This document shows, piece after piece, positions 16,535-24,294 of a stretch of 32,513 nt of DNA (positions are counted from its first letter, which is position 1; the number at the start of each line of letters is the position of its first letter). Position numbers and translations under genes: made by a program. The stretch covers positions 1 through 32,513 of the forward strand of contig NZ_CABKRX010000067.1 in assembly GCF_902374955.1 (NCBI RefSeq), written 5' to 3'. The notes under the pieces were generated by a model, which worked only from the letters and a program-made list of their open reading frames with translations, was not told the DNA's origin and did not search any database. Origin of the DNA: Bacillus massilioanorexius. Lineage in GTDB: Bacteria; Bacillota; Bacilli; Bacillales; DSM-1321.

Positions 16535-16649
16535 TGTGGACAAGTTATGCACAATGTTATTAATTTTGTGAATAATCAGTTAATAACTCTAGATACTCAT
16601 CCTTTTTATCAACAATATGTTTCACTATTTATCAACAGAATGTGGATAA
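16535..16649. promoter_or_regulatory. DnaA-box cluster (six boxes) in a gene-free gap
   Basis: Six 9-mers match the DnaA box TTATCCACA with zero or one mismatch. They are: 16535-16543 minus (TTGTCCACA), 16545-16553 plus (TTATGCACA), 16567-16575 minus (TTATTCACA), 16606-16614 plus and 16629-16637 plus (both TTATCAACA), and 16641-16649 minus (TTATCCACA, perfect). The gap 16501-16685 has terminators at both sides and no gene. There is no dnaA, dnaN or AT-rich unwinding arrangement nearby. A DnaA-titrating or DnaA-reactivating site, as known for dispersed DnaA-box clusters in B. subtilis, fits better than an origin. Confidence 0.72.
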
Positions 16650-16685
16650 ATATCTTTTTATTTAAAAAATTCAGTAAAAATAAAA

Positions 16686-16731
16686 AGAAGCAGCCTAATA
16701 AGAAGATATCCTTTACTTTTTAGCTACTTCT
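16686..16731 (-). terminator. Intrinsic terminator of the FUSC gene
   Basis: On the minus strand AGAAGTAGC (from 16731) pairs with GCTGCTTCT (ending 16686) with one G-U pair, followed by TTTTATTTTT. It lies just past the stop of the gene to its right. Confidence 0.72.
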
Positions 16732-16741
16732 AAAATATAGT

Positions 16742-18625
16742 TTATTCTACTAAAACGTTTTTCTTAAACCGTTTAAAAATACGTAATATATCCGTAAAAA
16801 TAATTTTATCTTCTACACTTATAAACGTACTAATCTTCTTTTTCATTTCTTGTACAATACAATCAATGTCCTCGGTACTTGTACTAATTTTTCTATCCAC
16901 ATCTTCTAATACTAGTTTTACAGTCGCTTCAGATATTTTAGCTTGTTGGACTCGTAAAAATAATTCATAAATGGCATGGTTTAATTTTCTTTGTTCTTCT
17001 AAAAATTGCTTAGATTCCTTTAGCTCTAAAGTTTCATTATTTAATAAGATCCGATCTTCTATGAGTGTAGAAACGGCAAAAAGATTATTGATAGTATGTG
17101 CATTTTCACGTTGATCTAAATATTTATATACTTCTTTAAACATCTGCTTCGAGGCTTCTCTATACATATCTATCAAATTCTTCGTTCCTGTTTTCAAGCT
17201 AAATGGTAGTATAAACTTATTTACCAGCATACCGATTGCTATTCCTAAAAGTACAAAGAACACACGGTTAATCGTTAATATTTCTGGATTACCTGTTAAA
17301 GCTGCTGTACCTAGTGCTGCAAGCGTAACAGTCCATACAACGTTTCGATAAGCAACAGCGTAGCTATTAAGATAACCAAATAATAAAACTAAAAATGATC
17401 TAGTAGTTGTATCCGTAAAGATACTAAATAGAGCAATAAATATCACTGCACCCATTAAAGTACCAATAATTCGTTCCCTAAATCTATACAAAGCTTGTTC
17501 AGAATAAGGCTGAGTTACAGAAAATAGTGTAAACACCATCCATTTTCCTTCAGTAAATCCGAAATAATCACTAATAAAAACTGTTGCTGTAATGGCTATT
17601 CCTAAACGAAATGCATAGCTATATCGAACGGAATCACGATTAAGATTGTTAATATGATTATGAGAGCTTTTATATTCATTTGGAATTTCCATTAGTTTTT
17701 CTACTTTATTCAACTCTTTCTTATCCATCGAATAAACAGTCTTCCAGAATTCATTAATAAATTCCAAAGTACTTATTATTTCATATATATATGTACTATT
17801 ATTTATCTTCTTGATTTCTTTTAATGCACTCATTTCCGTAGCAGGCATAGTCCCATTCGAAATATAAGCTTTAATATGCTCTATTTCAACTTTTAATGCC
17901 TTCAGTAGTTCCATTTTGTGCTTATCTTCTATAAAACGATCGAAAATATAATTTAGTTTTTCTAAGCAAACTGAAATTTTCAACTTTATTCTGTCTTCAT
18001 TCGTTAGGTAATACCCTTTGTAACGTCTGAAATACACAATTTTTCTAAATTCTTTGATGGCATTTTCTATTGATTTATTAATCTCTCCATCTACTTCATT
18101 CTTTTCCATTCGTTCTATTTTTTTTATTAATTGATCACAAACGGTAATCATGTGTTTATTACCAGCTTTTAATAATTTGTTTTTATTAGCTAGTAGCTGA
18201 ACAAGAATAATAATACATGCCCCTACTACTAAAGATAAAAGTCGCATCGGCAATTGATCATACGTTATGGGAGTCGTCAAAATAAATAGATATTGCAAAC
18301 CAAATGCAATATAAATAGGTTTTTTCAGATTATATGTAAAAAAGTAACCAACAATAAACATAGAAATGAAATTAAGTGGTATACCTATCCACATATTAAC
18401 AGTTGAAATATATCCAAATATACCTTGCTGAAGGTTTAACAAAATAAACAAAAACAAATATTTCCAAGGGTGAACCGTTAAATCTCTTTCCAAAAACATT
18501 AGCAACGCTACAACTGTAGTTACTGCTATTAAAGCATTTTCACTACCAAAAACGCTTTGAAAACCTGTTACAAATAAAATAATGAAAATAAATATAATCG
18601 TTTTAGAAATGATTAATTTTTTCAA
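16742..18625 (-). CDS. FUSC family membrane protein (aromatic-acid-exporter-like)
   Basis: A 627-aa membrane protein with two blocks of about five or six hydrophobic helices (roughly residues 4-150 and 345-480). Each block is followed by a long charged helical cytoplasmic stretch (about 155-335 and 485-627). The second block has the FUSC landmark FRERIIGTLMGAVIFIALF, preceded by FRLGIAITATVFISDYFGF..G.WMVFT. FUSC proteins are fusaric-acid/aromatic-acid efflux components, but Gram-positive members are uncharacterised. Start TTG 18625 (MKKLIISKT) is preferred because GGGAAGGGA precedes it; the upstream TTG at 18646 overlaps that site. Monocistronic, with its own terminator. The transported substrate is unknown. 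Confidence 0.83.
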   Translation of the reverse strand: MKKLIISKTIIFIFIILFVTGFQSVFGSENALIAVTTVVALLMFLERDLTVHPWKYLFLFILLNLQQGIFGYISTVNMWIGIPLNFISMFIVGYFFTYNLKKPIYIAFGLQYLFILTTPITYDQLPMRLLSLVVGACIIILVQLLANKNKLLKAGNKHMITVCDQLIKKIERMEKNEVDGEINKSIENAIKEFRKIVYFRRYKGYYLTNEDRIKLKISVCLEKLNYIFDRFIEDKHKMELLKALKVEIEHIKAYISNGTMPATEMSALKEIKKINNSTYIYEIISTLEFINEFWKTVYSMDKKELNKVEKLMEIPNEYKSSHNHINNLNRDSVRYSYAFRLGIAITATVFISDYFGFTEGKWMVFTLFSVTQPYSEQALYRFRERIIGTLMGAVIFIALFSIFTDTTTRSFLVLLFGYLNSYAVAYRNVVWTVTLAALGTAALTGNPEILTINRVFFVLLGIAIGMLVNKFILPFSLKTGTKNLIDMYREASKQMFKEVYKYLDQRENAHTINNLFAVSTLIEDRILLNNETLELKESKQFLEEQRKLNHAIYELFLRVQQAKISEATVKLVLEDVDRKISTSTEDIDCIVQEMKKKISTFISVEDKIIFTDILRIFKRFKKNVLVE

Positions 18626-18830
18626 ACAAAATTCCCTTCCCCACAACTGATTGTTATATCAAAATAGCAATGAGGAGTATAACATAAACTCTCCCTTTTC
18701 AATTCGCAATTTTTAGTGAACAATGTTTGAACATCTCGTGTAATCACGTTTGAAACAACATTTTTTCATATGACTATGTTATCATTTCCTTTATTAGGAA
18801 CATTTCATTCTTTCGATAATGCCCCATTTC

Positions 18831-18844
18831 AGAAAACGCTTTCT
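18831..18844. promoter_or_regulatory. Candidate cre (CcpA) site upstream of the rocB-like gene
   Basis: AGAAAACGCTTTCT matches 13 of 14 positions of the cre consensus TGWAARCGYTWNCW. It lies about 140 bases before the M20 hydrolase start, within the gene-free gap 18626-18984. Carbon-catabolite repression of this amino-acid catabolic gene is plausible. I found no sigma-54 element (TGGCAC...TTGC) of the kind that drives B. subtilis rocABC. Confidence 0.45.
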
Positions 18845-18984
18845 TTTTAAGAATAATAAATTCCCGAAAAAAATTTTTACTTTTTGATTTTCTTAAAAGC
18901 TTTTTTGCTGTAAACTAGTAAAATAAAACAATAATTTGAATTTTTATTTTTTTCTAACATTTATATTAAAAAGGAGCCGCTATC

Positions 18985-20631
18985 ATGGATTATGCTAATT
19001 CATTACAGTCAACTGACAAGTTAAAAGAATTACTCTATGAACTTGTTTCTGTTGCTAGTGTGACATTATCTGATGAAGAAAAGGTGTTACCACTATTAAT
19101 CCAGCAACATCTTATGAAAATACCTTATTTTCAACAAAATCCAACTCATCTTGAAAACCATCCGACATCTGATGGGAGATTATTCACAACGGCTCTTTAC
19201 CAACACCCTGAAGCAACTAAAACCGTCGTATTAATTAGCCATTTTGATGTTGTAAGTGTTGAAGATTATGGCGACTTAAAGCATTTAGCTTTTCAGCCAT
19301 TGGAACTGACAAAAGAACTTCATGTTCAAAAAGCAAAGCTTCCCTTTGATGCTCAACAAGATTTAGAAAGTGGAGATTGGTTATTTGGACGAGGGACAAT
19401 GGATATGAAGCTAGGTTTGGTGCAACATATGCACCTACTCGAAAAAGCTTCTATGGAACAATGGAAAATAAACCTATTACTAGTAACGGTTCCAGATGAA
19501 GAGGTAAATTCAGTTGGAATGAGGGAAGCTATACCTAAACTAGTAGAGCTCTCTAAAATATATGAATTAACATATACATTGTTTTTAAATTCAGAACCAA
19601 TGTTCACACAAACACCTGGAGATCTAGGTCATTATTTCTACACTGGCTCCATTGGCAAAATACTTCCAAGTGTTCTTTGCTTTGGAAAAGAAACACATGT
19701 TGGCGAGCCCCTCTCTGGCATAAATGCTGCCTGGATGAGTTCTGTTCTTTCTCAAGAAATGGAATGGAATGAACAGTTTTGCGAAAAAGTAAACGCAGAA
19801 TCTACACCACCACCTACCATACTATGGCAAAGAGATTTAAAGAAAGAATATTCAGTGCAAATCCCACATCGTTCAGTCAGTATGTATAACTTAATGTTAA
19901 TGAAGAAAAATCCTGCTGAAGTGATGGCTTCAATGAAAGAAATAGCAAACAAAGCAGCTGAAAAAATGGAGAAATTTATCGAAAAGAAATTTCAAGCATT
20001 ACATCTTACTTCTCATACTAACAAAATTCGTGTTATTTCCTACGAAGAACTAAAAGAATATGCTTGTCAAAAAACAAGTGCTTCCTATATTGCTGATTTA
20101 GAAAAATCTTATACAGAAAGTAATATAGTGGACTATCGCGAAAAAGTGATTCATATCGTGGATCAAATAGCTATTCTTTGTCAGGAATTAGCACCAATGA
20201 TGGTGATTTTTTATGCACCACCATATTACCCTGCTGTATACTCTGGCGACAATCCAACCATTACCGAGCTATCAAACTCGTTAATAGAATATACAAAACA
20301 ATCTTTTGGATATGATTTAAAGCCAATCGAATATTTCAATGGAATATCTGATTTGAGCTATGTATCACTTCAAGCACCACTCAGCGATATGAATAAATAT
20401 CATAGTAACGCACCAGGTAATCAAAATGTATATCCTATTCCTTTTGAAGAAATGGCTCAATTCACGGCCCCTGTCCTCAATGTCGGACCAGTCGGACGTG
20501 ATGCTCATAAAAAAACAGAACGTCTGTATATGCCATTTGCTTTCGAACAATTACCAAAAATGCTAGAACATATTATAAAAACGCATGAAAAACAAGATTT
20601 TCAAACTCCATCAAATCAAACTAAAGAATAG
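18985..20631 (+). CDS. rocB: M20 family metallohydrolase, RocB-like
   Basis: A 548-aa M20/M28-fold hydrolase. Metal-site landmarks are VVLISHFDVV (His86, Asp88), GRGTMDMKLG (Asp140) and VPDEEVNSVG (Glu172/Glu173, the catalytic and metal-binding pair). The unusually long form and text such as ISDLSYVS and NVGPVGRDAHKKTERL fit the RocB subgroup, which in B. subtilis belongs to the arginine/ornithine utilisation operon; its precise reaction is unsettled. Start ATG 18985 follows AAAAGGAG. It is directly upstream of glutamate dehydrogenase, which fits nitrogen-compound catabolism, but no other roc gene is in the window. The symbol is by family likeness; a generic peptidase role is possible. Confidence 0.78.
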   Translation: MDYANSLQSTDKLKELLYELVSVASVTLSDEEKVLPLLIQQHLMKIPYFQQNPTHLENHPTSDGRLFTTALYQHPEATKTVVLISHFDVVSVEDYGDLKHLAFQPLELTKELHVQKAKLPFDAQQDLESGDWLFGRGTMDMKLGLVQHMHLLEKASMEQWKINLLLVTVPDEEVNSVGMREAIPKLVELSKIYELTYTLFLNSEPMFTQTPGDLGHYFYTGSIGKILPSVLCFGKETHVGEPLSGINAAWMSSVLSQEMEWNEQFCEKVNAESTPPPTILWQRDLKKEYSVQIPHRSVSMYNLMLMKKNPAEVMASMKEIANKAAEKMEKFIEKKFQALHLTSHTNKIRVISYEELKEYACQKTSASYIADLEKSYTESNIVDYREKVIHIVDQIAILCQELAPMMVIFYAPPYYPAVYSGDNPTITELSNSLIEYTKQSFGYDLKPIEYFNGISDLSYVSLQAPLSDMNKYHSNAPGNQNVYPIPFEEMAQFTAPVLNVGPVGRDAHKKTERLYMPFAFEQLPKMLEHIIKTHEKQDFQTPSNQTKE

Positions 20632-20722
20632 AAAAGTTATAGCACCTCCAATTTTTTTATTGTTTTGATAAGTTTTAAAATATAAAATACTAATTAAGTT
20701 AATAGAATTTTTATGCTTGTTC

Positions 20723-20744
20723 TTGGATATTTATAAGTATCCAA
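20723..20744. promoter_or_regulatory. Inverted repeat in the gdhA leader
   Basis: TTGGATA (20723-20729) and TATCCAA (20738-20744) around eight bases form a 22-bp dyad, 45 bases before the gdhA start. It could be an operator for a regulator of glutamate dehydrogenase or an RNA hairpin; no T-run follows. Confidence 0.4.
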
Positions 20745-20788
20745 ATCATATTATTTTATTACGTTCATTTAAGGGAGAGAAGCAAATT

Positions 20789-22174
20789 ATGACTACTTTA
20801 CTAAAGAATATTGACCAAGACGCTTTGCGAGTTGCTGAAGAATACGTAGCTCAAGTATTCGAAGCAGTAAAATTAAGAAACCCCAATGAAAGTGAATTTC
20901 ATCAAGCAGTCAAAGAAATCTTCGATTCATTAATTCCTGTTTTCGCCAAACACCCTCAATACATGGAAAATGGAGTTCTTGAAAGAATTTCAGAGCCTGA
21001 ACGAATGATTACATTTAGAGTACCTTGGGTTGATGATCAAGGTAAAGTTCAAGTAAACCGTGGTTTCCGAGTACAATTTAACAGTAATATTGGTCCTTAT
21101 AAAGGCGGTATTCGATTCCATCCTTCAGTAAATGCAAGTATTATCAAATTTTTAGGTTTTGAACAAATCTTTAAAAATTCATTAACTGGTCAACCAATCG
21201 GTGGAGGTAAAGGTGGATCTGACTTTGATCCTAAAGGAAAATCAGATCGAGAAATTATGCGATTCACACAAAGCTTCATGGCTGAATTATGTAGATATAT
21301 CGGACCAGATACGGATGTTCCAGCAGGTGATATTGGTGTTGGTGCTCGTGAAATCGGTTATATGTTTGGCCAATACAAAAGACTACGTGGGGACTTTACT
21401 GCAGGTGTGTTAACTGGTAAAGGCCTAGGATATGGTGGTAGCTTAGCAAGAACAGAAGCAACAGGTTACGGTACAGTATATTTTGTTGAAGAAATGCTAA
21501 AAGACCAAGGTTTAAGCTTTAACGGTAGTACAGTTATTGTTTCTGGATCAGGAAACGTTTCAATTTATGCGATTGAAAAAGCTAGTCAACTTGGCGCTAA
21601 AGTAATTGCATGTAGTGACTCTAATGGGTATGTTGTTGATCCTAAAGGTATTAACCTTGATACGGTAAAACAACTAAAAGAAGTCGAAAGAAAAAGAATT
21701 CAAGAATATGTAAACATTCATCCGCATGCAGAATATCATGAAGGCTGTTCTGGAATTTGGTCAATCCCTTGTGACATTGCTCTTCCATGTGCTACACAAA
21801 ATGAAATTGACGGAGATTCTGCTAAAGTACTAGTTGCTAATGGTGTTAAAGCCATTGGTGAAGGAGCTAACATGCCTTCAACTCTTGAAGCAGTTGAGGT
21901 ATTCATAAATAACCAAGTTCTTTTTGCACCAGCAAAAGCGGCTAATGCTGGTGGTGTAGCAGTATCAGCATTAGAAATGGCTCAAAATAGCATGAGAATG
22001 CCTTGGTCTTTCGAAGAAGTAGATTCAAAATTACAAGGTATTATGACAAATATTTATCGCAACAGTATCCAAGCTGCAGAAGAATACGGCTATCCAGGAA
22101 ATCTTGTTATCGGTGCTAATATCGCTGGCTTCCTAAAAGTTGCCGATGCTATGATGGCACAAGGTATATTATAG
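20789..22174 (+). CDS. gdhA: NADP-type glutamate dehydrogenase GdhA
   Basis: Hexameric glutamate dehydrogenase of 461 aa that interconverts 2-oxoglutarate plus ammonia with glutamate. The sequence follows the E. coli GdhA type, not the shorter B. subtilis RocG/GudB type. The substrate site reads NIGPYKGGIRFHPSVN (Lys105), the catalytic lysine lies in GGGKGGSDFDPKGKSD (Lys141), and PAGDIGVGAREIG follows. The nucleotide fold begins SGSGNVSIYAIEKA. Start ATG 20789 (MTTLLKNIDQ) has AAGGGAG ahead; a longer reading from 20717 lacks a ribosome site and crosses the dyad. It follows the RocB-like gene after 157 bases and ends in a strong terminator. NADP use is inferred from the subfamily. Confidence 0.94.
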   Translation: MTTLLKNIDQDALRVAEEYVAQVFEAVKLRNPNESEFHQAVKEIFDSLIPVFAKHPQYMENGVLERISEPERMITFRVPWVDDQGKVQVNRGFRVQFNSNIGPYKGGIRFHPSVNASIIKFLGFEQIFKNSLTGQPIGGGKGGSDFDPKGKSDREIMRFTQSFMAELCRYIGPDTDVPAGDIGVGAREIGYMFGQYKRLRGDFTAGVLTGKGLGYGGSLARTEATGYGTVYFVEEMLKDQGLSFNGSTVIVSGSGNVSIYAIEKASQLGAKVIACSDSNGYVVDPKGINLDTVKQLKEVERKRIQEYVNIHPHAEYHEGCSGIWSIPCDIALPCATQNEIDGDSAKVLVANGVKAIGEGANMPSTLEAVEVFINNQVLFAPAKAANAGGVAVSALEMAQNSMRMPWSFEEVDSKLQGIMTNIYRNSIQAAEEYGYPGNLVIGANIAGFLKVADAMMAQGIL

Positions 22175-22215
22175 TAAAACTGAAAAAAGGATACACCATT
22201 CCAATCTATTAAATG

Positions 22216-22255
22216 AGGGGTGCTAAAAAGCAAAACTTTTTAGCACCCCTTTTTT
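22216..22255 (+). terminator. Intrinsic terminator of gdhA
   Basis: AGGGGTGCTAAAAAG (22216-22230) pairs perfectly over 15 bp with CTTTTTAGCACCCCT (22236-22250) around CAAAA, followed by TTTTT. The coat gene converging from the right ends 19 bases further on. Confidence 0.93.
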
Positions 22256-22273
22256 GATTTATTTTCCGCTTTC

Positions 22274-22942
22274 CTATGCTTTATGAACGGTTTTAATGTG
22301 ATGGATATTTAAATAGATTGGGGGATTTTTTGCTGTTTGTAGTTCAATAATATTCGATTCAACATTATTTACTTTACCAATTACATTATTGTTTTCTCCT
22401 AGGTTAAACATGACAACTTCATTTTTTAGTTTTTCAATTTGAACTTCAAATGTTCTCGCTAATGTTAAATAAGCTGGCTGAAGTGGAAAGTCTTGATTAC
22501 TTAACCCGTACGGTTTTTGGTTATTTTTATAAGGAATTAGCCATTTAAGATGATTTAACGTTATAAACATCGTTTTGTATATTGGAGAGTAAAAAACAAA
22601 ATAGTTATTCATAATACTTGTAATATATCCATGTAACGTTTGTTCATTAGTGACATAGATTTCTACAAACGTACCTTTTGCTAATGTAAGTGCTTTTCTT
22701 AATGATAAGTTTTCATCCACGCTAATACTAGGTAACTCCATTGGTGCCATTATTTCGTCTTCTATTTTTTCAACTAGTTTTATATTTTTCATATGAAAAA
22801 TTGGCATATATATATAATCATTTCCATTGTAAACAACGATCAGATCACTTCCAAAATCAATCAAGGTTCCTACTACAACATTTTTTCTAGATAGTTCTAA
22901 TTGTACTACTTCTCCTAGTAATGTTGAAAACAATTTATTCAA
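22274..22942 (-). CDS. CotB-related spore coat protein (three Sm-like repeats)
   Basis: A 222-aa protein built from three related beta-rich units of about 45 residues, each ending in an HIK-like motif. Unit one is around 12-55 (GTLIDFGSDLIVVYNGND, then HMKNI), unit two around 89-135 (ending NHLKWL) and unit three around 175-220 (NIHHIKTV). The same unit occurs in the neighbour at 23106 and in B. subtilis CotB (GKL..VKSDY...HIKSI), so a spore outer-coat or related surface role is likely. The serine-rich CotB tail is absent. Start TTG 22942 follows AAAGGAGGGGGG. It is probably made in the mother cell late in sporulation. Divergent from classic CotB, so moderate certainty. Confidence 0.68.
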   Translation of the reverse strand: MNKLFSTLLGEVVQLELSRKNVVVGTLIDFGSDLIVVYNGNDYIYMPIFHMKNIKLVEKIEDEIMAPMELPSISVDENLSLRKALTLAKGTFVEIYVTNEQTLHGYITSIMNNYFVFYSPIYKTMFITLNHLKWLIPYKNNQKPYGLSNQDFPLQPAYLTLARTFEVQIEKLKNEVVMFNLGENNNVIGKVNNVESNIIELQTAKNPPIYLNIHHIKTVHKA

Positions 22943-23052
22943 TATTTCCCCCCTCCTTTCCGAAACTGTTCTCGAACAGCACTCAATAGCAATTTCTTAT
23001 GATACATACCTAGATATAAAAACTCTATACTTGTCCATTTATTCCATTAATG

Positions 23053-23087
23053 ATTTGTCGCTTCTAGAAAATATTGAAGCGACAAAT
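23053..23087. repeat. Perfect 12-bp inverted repeat between the two coat genes
   Basis: ATTTGTCGCTTC (23053-23064) and GAAGCGACAAAT (23076-23087) enclose 11 bases, 19 bases after the upstream coat-gene stop. No T-run follows on either strand, so it may be a weak terminator, an mRNA-processing hairpin or a protein site. Confidence 0.5.
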
Positions 23088-23105
23088 TAAAGAATAACTA
23101 TGAAA

Positions 23106-23639
23106 TTATCTATTTTTCTTTCTATCTCTGTTTCTATTTCTAGCTTGTCCACGCGATTCTTGCTTATTCTTACTTTCTCGCTTATTGCCACTTTCCTCTT
23201 TTCCTCTACGACCTTGATTCATTTCATAGCTAATATTCCGAATATGAAATAAAGATATACGAATCGATTCATCATTAGAAGAAATCGTAATAAATCCATT
23301 TCTTACTGACTCAAGACGCCCTTCAACACTTTCTTTTCCACCACGATTCACTTTTACTTGATAATTTACTAGGCAATCTAAAACACTATTAAAACATCTA
23401 GGTGCTCTAAACTTAAGATTACTAGGAAAATCAGAGTTTAACTGAAATCCTTGATTCGTATTCTCAGTAATACTTTTAATATGGTGTGGTTGATAGAATA
23501 CTAGGTCATCTTCTTGTGTTAATACGGTAAAATAATCAGATTTAACACTTACAAGTCTTCCAATCCTTGATTCAGGACCTCCACGATCAATTCTATAAAT
23601 TTTTCCTGGAACTAAGGAAAGCATCATCTCTGTACTCAT
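23106..23639 (-). CDS. CotB-like spore coat protein
   Basis: A 177-aa protein with two CotB-type units. Residues about 12-59 read IDRGGPESRIGRLVSVKSDY and then HHIKSITENTNQ; residues about 93-137 read VNRGGKESVEGRLESV and then HIRNIS. The RGGPES-x2-G-x-L-x2-VKSDY signature is the one found in B. subtilis CotB. A low-complexity tail (141-177), rich in Arg, Lys, Asn, Gln and Glu, replaces the Ser/Lys-rich tail of CotB; such basic tails are phosphorylated or cross-linked in coat proteins. Start ATG 23639 follows AAAGGAGGTC. It forms a tandem pair with the second CotB-like gene downstream. A sigma-K-like -10 lies upstream (CATATAAATA, minus strand, 23679-23670). Confidence 0.8.
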   Translation of the reverse strand: MSTEMMLSLVPGKIYRIDRGGPESRIGRLVSVKSDYFTVLTQEDDLVFYQPHHIKSITENTNQGFQLNSDFPSNLKFRAPRCFNSVLDCLVNYQVKVNRGGKESVEGRLESVRNGFITISSNDESIRISLFHIRNISYEMNQGRRGKEESGNKRESKNKQESRGQARNRNRDRKKNR

Positions 23640-23876
23640 TTTTACTGACCTCCTTTCACATATTCCCTGTATTTATATGTGTCATACGATGACAAAGTAA
23701 TATGTAAAATGCCTGTTTTAATCATAGCAAACTCAAATTAATGAAAATGTACTGCGTTTGATAACTAACAAATACTCTCTAAAAAGTGACTTTCAAATAA
23801 ACTTAGGATTTTTTCAAAAACTACGAAGAAAATATGCTATAAATATCACTATTATTTGAGCGTTTTTATTCGTATG

Positions 23877-23905
23877 TTGACGAATAATATTATACGCCAT
23901 ATAAT
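23877..23905 (+). promoter_or_regulatory. Strong sigma-A promoter of the padR operon
   Basis: TTGACG (23877-23882), a 17-base spacer, then TATAAT (23900-23905). The -10 sits inside the first copy of a 12-bp direct repeat CATATAATATAA (23898-23909 and 23927-23938), and the second copy lies in the early transcribed region. These AT-rich repeats are candidate PadR binding sites for autoregulation. The gap 23640-23876 also serves the divergent coat gene. Confidence 0.75.
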
Positions 23906-23973
23906 ATAACCAATAATACTATACAACATATAATATAATTTTTAATATAATGTAATTCTTTGGAGGTGGAAAT

Positions 23974-24294
23974 ATGGCATTTCAACTTGGTTCTGCGTTA
24001 CTTGATGCCTGTGTTCTAGCAGTGTTAGCTAAAGAAGATGCCTATGGCTATTCTCTGACTCAACAAGTTCGTGAAGTCATGGACATTTCAGAGTCAACCT
24101 TATATCCCGTATTGAGAAGGCTACAAAAAGGAGATTACTTATCTACGTATGATCAACCATTTCAAGGTAGAAATCGACGATATTACAAAATCACGGAGAG
24201 TGGACGTTTAAAATATGAACAATTAGTAAGTGAATGGAATGAATATAAACACAAGATTGATCATGTGTTGTTAGGAGGTTTAGGTGATGACTAA
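23974..24294 (+). CDS. PadR family transcriptional regulator
   Basis: A 106-aa winged-helix regulator. The recognition-helix region reads VMDISESTLYPVLRRLQKGDYLSTY, and the wing includes GRNRRYYKITESG, both canonical for PadR. It has the short C-terminal helix of subfamily-2 PadR proteins, used for dimerisation. TTGGAGGTGG precedes ATG 23974. The next gene starts within its last eight bases. PadR regulators linked to HAAS/DUF1700 and DUF4097 genes usually repress their own operon, and the repeats over the promoter fit that. The inducing signal is unknown. Confidence 0.92.
   Translation: MAFQLGSALLDACVLAVLAKEDAYGYSLTQQVREVMDISESTLYPVLRRLQKGDYLSTYDQPFQGRNRRYYKITESGRLKYEQLVSEWNEYKHKIDHVLLGGLGDD

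Noticed and set aside
16535..16649. The DnaA-box cluster as a plasmid or chromosomal origin
   Set aside because: No dnaA, dnaN, rep gene or clear unwinding element nearby; flanking genes are ordinary chromosomal ones.
16469..16723. 84-codon plus-strand reading over the DnaA-box cluster
   Set aside because: No ribosome site, runs through a terminator arm, and low-complexity composition; the DNA is explained by the boxes and hairpins.
18860..18984. Sigma-54 promoter for the rocB-like gene
   Set aside because: TTGCT is present near 18905 but there is no GG element at the required -24 spacing.
22966..22979. CTGTTC-TC-GAACAG as a LexA box
   Set aside because: The Bacillus LexA box is GAAC-N4-GTTC; here the half-sites are in the opposite order and spaced by two.
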